From a virus, in the IMG/VR virus record IMGVR_UViG_3300027754_000451, positions 1 to 23,447 of that record: a stretch of DNA of 23,447 nucleotides. One strand, written 5' to 3'. Of this stretch, positions 23,101 to 23,447 are shown one piece after another. The first letter of the stretch is position 1. Each line of letters opens with the position of its first letter. The position numbers were made by a program, and so were the translations under genes. Under the pieces are notes generated by a model, which was not told where the DNA came from, ran no database searches, and saw only the letters and a list, made by a program, of their open reading frames with translations.

Positions 23101-23447
23101 TGCGGGAGTAGGCAACACTGTTGTGTTTAGTAATGTTGGTGTTAATGTAGCTGGTTATCTTACTTCAACTGGTAACGTAACTGCAGGTAACATTATAGGT
23201 ATAATTGCTGCCGGATCTAATACAATTACTACTACCGGTAATGCTAACGTTGGTAATTTAGGTTTTGGTACTGGTGTTATAACTGGTACAGGTAATATAA
23301 CTGCCGGTAGTTTTATTGGTGCACTGGCAAATGGTAATAGTAATGTAAATATTCCAAGTAGTAATGGCAATGTTAATATTACAGCAGTAGGCAATACTAC
23401 TGCGGTGATTACTGGAACTGGTGCAAATATCTTTGGATATGCTAATG
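20153..23447 (+). CDS. Long Asn-rich repeat fibre protein (3' partial)
   Basis: The ATG lies one base after the gene 6 stop, and the frame stays open to the window end (1098 codons visible). The head MAALTFPTPTQLKNIGEPTAN runs straight into DAATKYYVD, the start motif of the phage-fibre module of genes 1, 3 and 5. The GLDPKASV part is missing, and the KxFNxxxG head of genes 3-6 is also absent. Residues about 141-230 (NLTVNGTLTYINSTTLSISD ... YYDTSAKIAWMGWD) match a pattern I recall from T4-like phage fibres. The rest is Asn-rich cassette: two GGTSGYVLxTDGxGNLSW hairpins (near nt 21434 and 22754), several NGNSxVxxPxANGN units, tandem 93-residue repeats and a long displaced duplication. No clear ribosome site precedes it, so re-initiation from gene 6 is likely. 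The C-terminal tip lies outside the window. Confidence 0.9.
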   Translation, partial: MAALTFPTPTQLKNIGEPTANSDAATKYYVDIQASGGNANYANFAGTVTTNAQPNITSVGTLVNLNVSGTVTAVAFTANTGIFTGNGSGLSNIAGANVTGTVANATYAVSAGSATTAVTVTGAAQGNITSVGTLTDLSVSGNGVIGGNLTVNGTLTYINSTTLSISDPIINLQTGPNGAAPVANSGKDVGTALNYYDTSAKIAWMGWDVSNAEIAFGSNVGISSEVVTFTSLANIRSGNAQLGNNVSANFFTGNGSLLTGVTTASISNGNSNVNIPLANGNINFSAEGNANILVVTGTGANITGNLTTTNIITGNGSGGNIINANVISANTFIASGNVTAGNANLGNLAIANFFSGAGNNLSNITASNITGQVGNSLVSGTVYTNAQPNITSLGNLTGLTVSNVSGIVNFTTTANVTLGAVANVHITGGTSGYVLKTDGTGNLSWIAPGSGSNSISNGNSNVSIPTANGNVNISAVGNANVVVITGTGANISGTANITGNVNAPYFIGNGYYLTGVDTSPANISNGNSQVNVPAANGNITVTVSGVANTVVFSNVGVDVAGNITTGNIQITGNANATYFVGNGAFLTGVATNPANISNGTSNVEVSLNGNVTTSVNGNANILTVTATGIVVTGNATIGTGTGGNLSGANIVTANLIDAGNVNSSGNVNATYFVGNGAFLTGVATNPANISNGTSNVEVSLNGNVTTSVNGNANILVVTGTGIVVTGNATIGTGTGGNLSGVNIVTSNLIDAGNVNSAGNVNATYFVGNGFYLTGVDTSPSNITNGNSNVEVTLNSNIVMSVAGNANILTVTGTGINVTGNAIIGAGTGGNISGANIITANTFTALTSVDFTSTSNASLGAVGNVKITGGTSGYVLRTDGAGNLSWIAPGSGSTGISNGNSNINIPAANGNVNISAVGNANVIVVTGTGANISGTANITGNVSAPYFIGNGFYLTGVDTSPANISNGNSQINVPTANGNIAVTVAGVGNTVVFSNVGVNVAGYLTSTGNVTAGNIIGIIAAGSNTITTTGNANVGNLGFGTGVITGTGNITAGSFIGALANGNSNVNIPSSNGNVNITAVGNTTAVITGTGANIFGYAN
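21385..21838 (+). repeat. Displaced duplication in gene 7, copy A (copy B at 22705-23158)
   Basis: About 450 bases here recur exactly 1320 bases downstream without length change. Matching points include the GGTSGYVL hairpin (21434/22754), GTGANISG (21611/22931), SNGNSQ(V/I)NVP (21722/23042) and the VVFSNVGV segment (21801/23121). The block encodes LGAVxNVxI through VVFSNVGV(D/N)VAG. The 279-nt tandem repeats lie between the two copies. Confidence 0.9.
21878..22460 (+). repeat. 279-nt (93-residue) tandem repeat in gene 7
   Basis: The ATYFVGNG-encoding mark recurs at 21878, 22157 and 22436, exactly 279 bases apart. Two full units are nearly identical in protein (NPANISNGTSNVEVSLNGN, VTTSVNGNANIL, TGIVVTGNATIGTGTGGNLSG). 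The third is diverged after its first few residues and continues as DTSPSNITNGNSNVEVTL. DNA identity between units 1 and 2 is high, with scattered mostly silent changes. Confidence 0.93.
22705..23158 (+). repeat. Displaced duplication in gene 7, copy B
   Basis: This is the second copy of the roughly 150-residue block at 21385-21838, offset by exactly 1320 bases. Changes relative to copy A are mostly synonymous or conservative (for example LKTDGTG to LRTDGAG, and NVNAPYF to NVSAPYF). After about 23158 the two copies diverge into different cassettes. Confidence 0.9.

Noticed and set aside
1024-23394. Many minus-strand open frames of 60-200 codons (for example 19131-19739, 17509-18060 and 15757-16266)
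   Set aside because: They lie wholly inside the repeat genes, recur wherever the same cassette occurs, and encode low-complexity Leu/Pro/Val/Thr sequence with no ribosome sites. They are the reverse reading of Asn/Gly/Thr codons that rarely yield stops.

Overview
This window looks like part of a tailed-phage genome, most likely an AT-rich marine myovirus of the T4-like kind (pelagiphage- or cyanophage-like). Three things suggest this. All genes run on the + strand with almost no spacing. Every protein is built from motifs known from phage tail-fibre and appendage proteins (DAATKxYVD, GGxxGYxLxTDGxGNLxW, LGxxxxRWKDLxxSG, QTWNN...LLMDLQVGG, PDxTTQTTAY). The only two sizeable intergenic gaps each carry a 7/8 match to the T4-type late promoter TATAAATA. 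The host cannot be read from the sequence, and the marine assignment rests on remembered family resemblance rather than a search.

Layout: seven consecutive coding regions fill the window. (1) 2-5767, open at its 5' end: Asn-rich repeat region, phage-fibre module, four PKD-like domains and a large C-terminal domain. (2) 5767-9882: unique N-terminal domain, then dense repeats. (3) 9929-13753. (4) 13773-15353. (5) 15365-18751. (6) 18817-20151, GTG start. (7) 20153-23447, running off the 3' end. No gap exceeds 65 bases. I see no tRNA, rRNA, CRISPR, integrase, transposase or enzyme gene.

The proteins are a patchwork. Genes 3-6 begin with a related short N-terminal motif (KxFNxxxGxxxG). Genes 4 and 5 end with the same roughly 100-residue domain, and genes 2 and 3 end with possibly related ones. 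The bodies are assembled from recurring cassettes of about 11 to 160 residues that are shuffled within and between genes. The repeats have exact periods (99, 279, 216, 132 and 36 nt, and one 1320-nt displaced block). Copies differ at many synonymous positions, so the protein pattern appears to be under selection.

The simplest reading is a cluster of virion surface fibres or adhesins made late in infection from two or three coupled transcripts. They would differ in length and tip and possibly share attachment points. The most noteworthy features are the size of this paralogous fibre array, the shared N-terminal tag, the four PKD-like domains in gene 1 and the nested duplications in gene 7.
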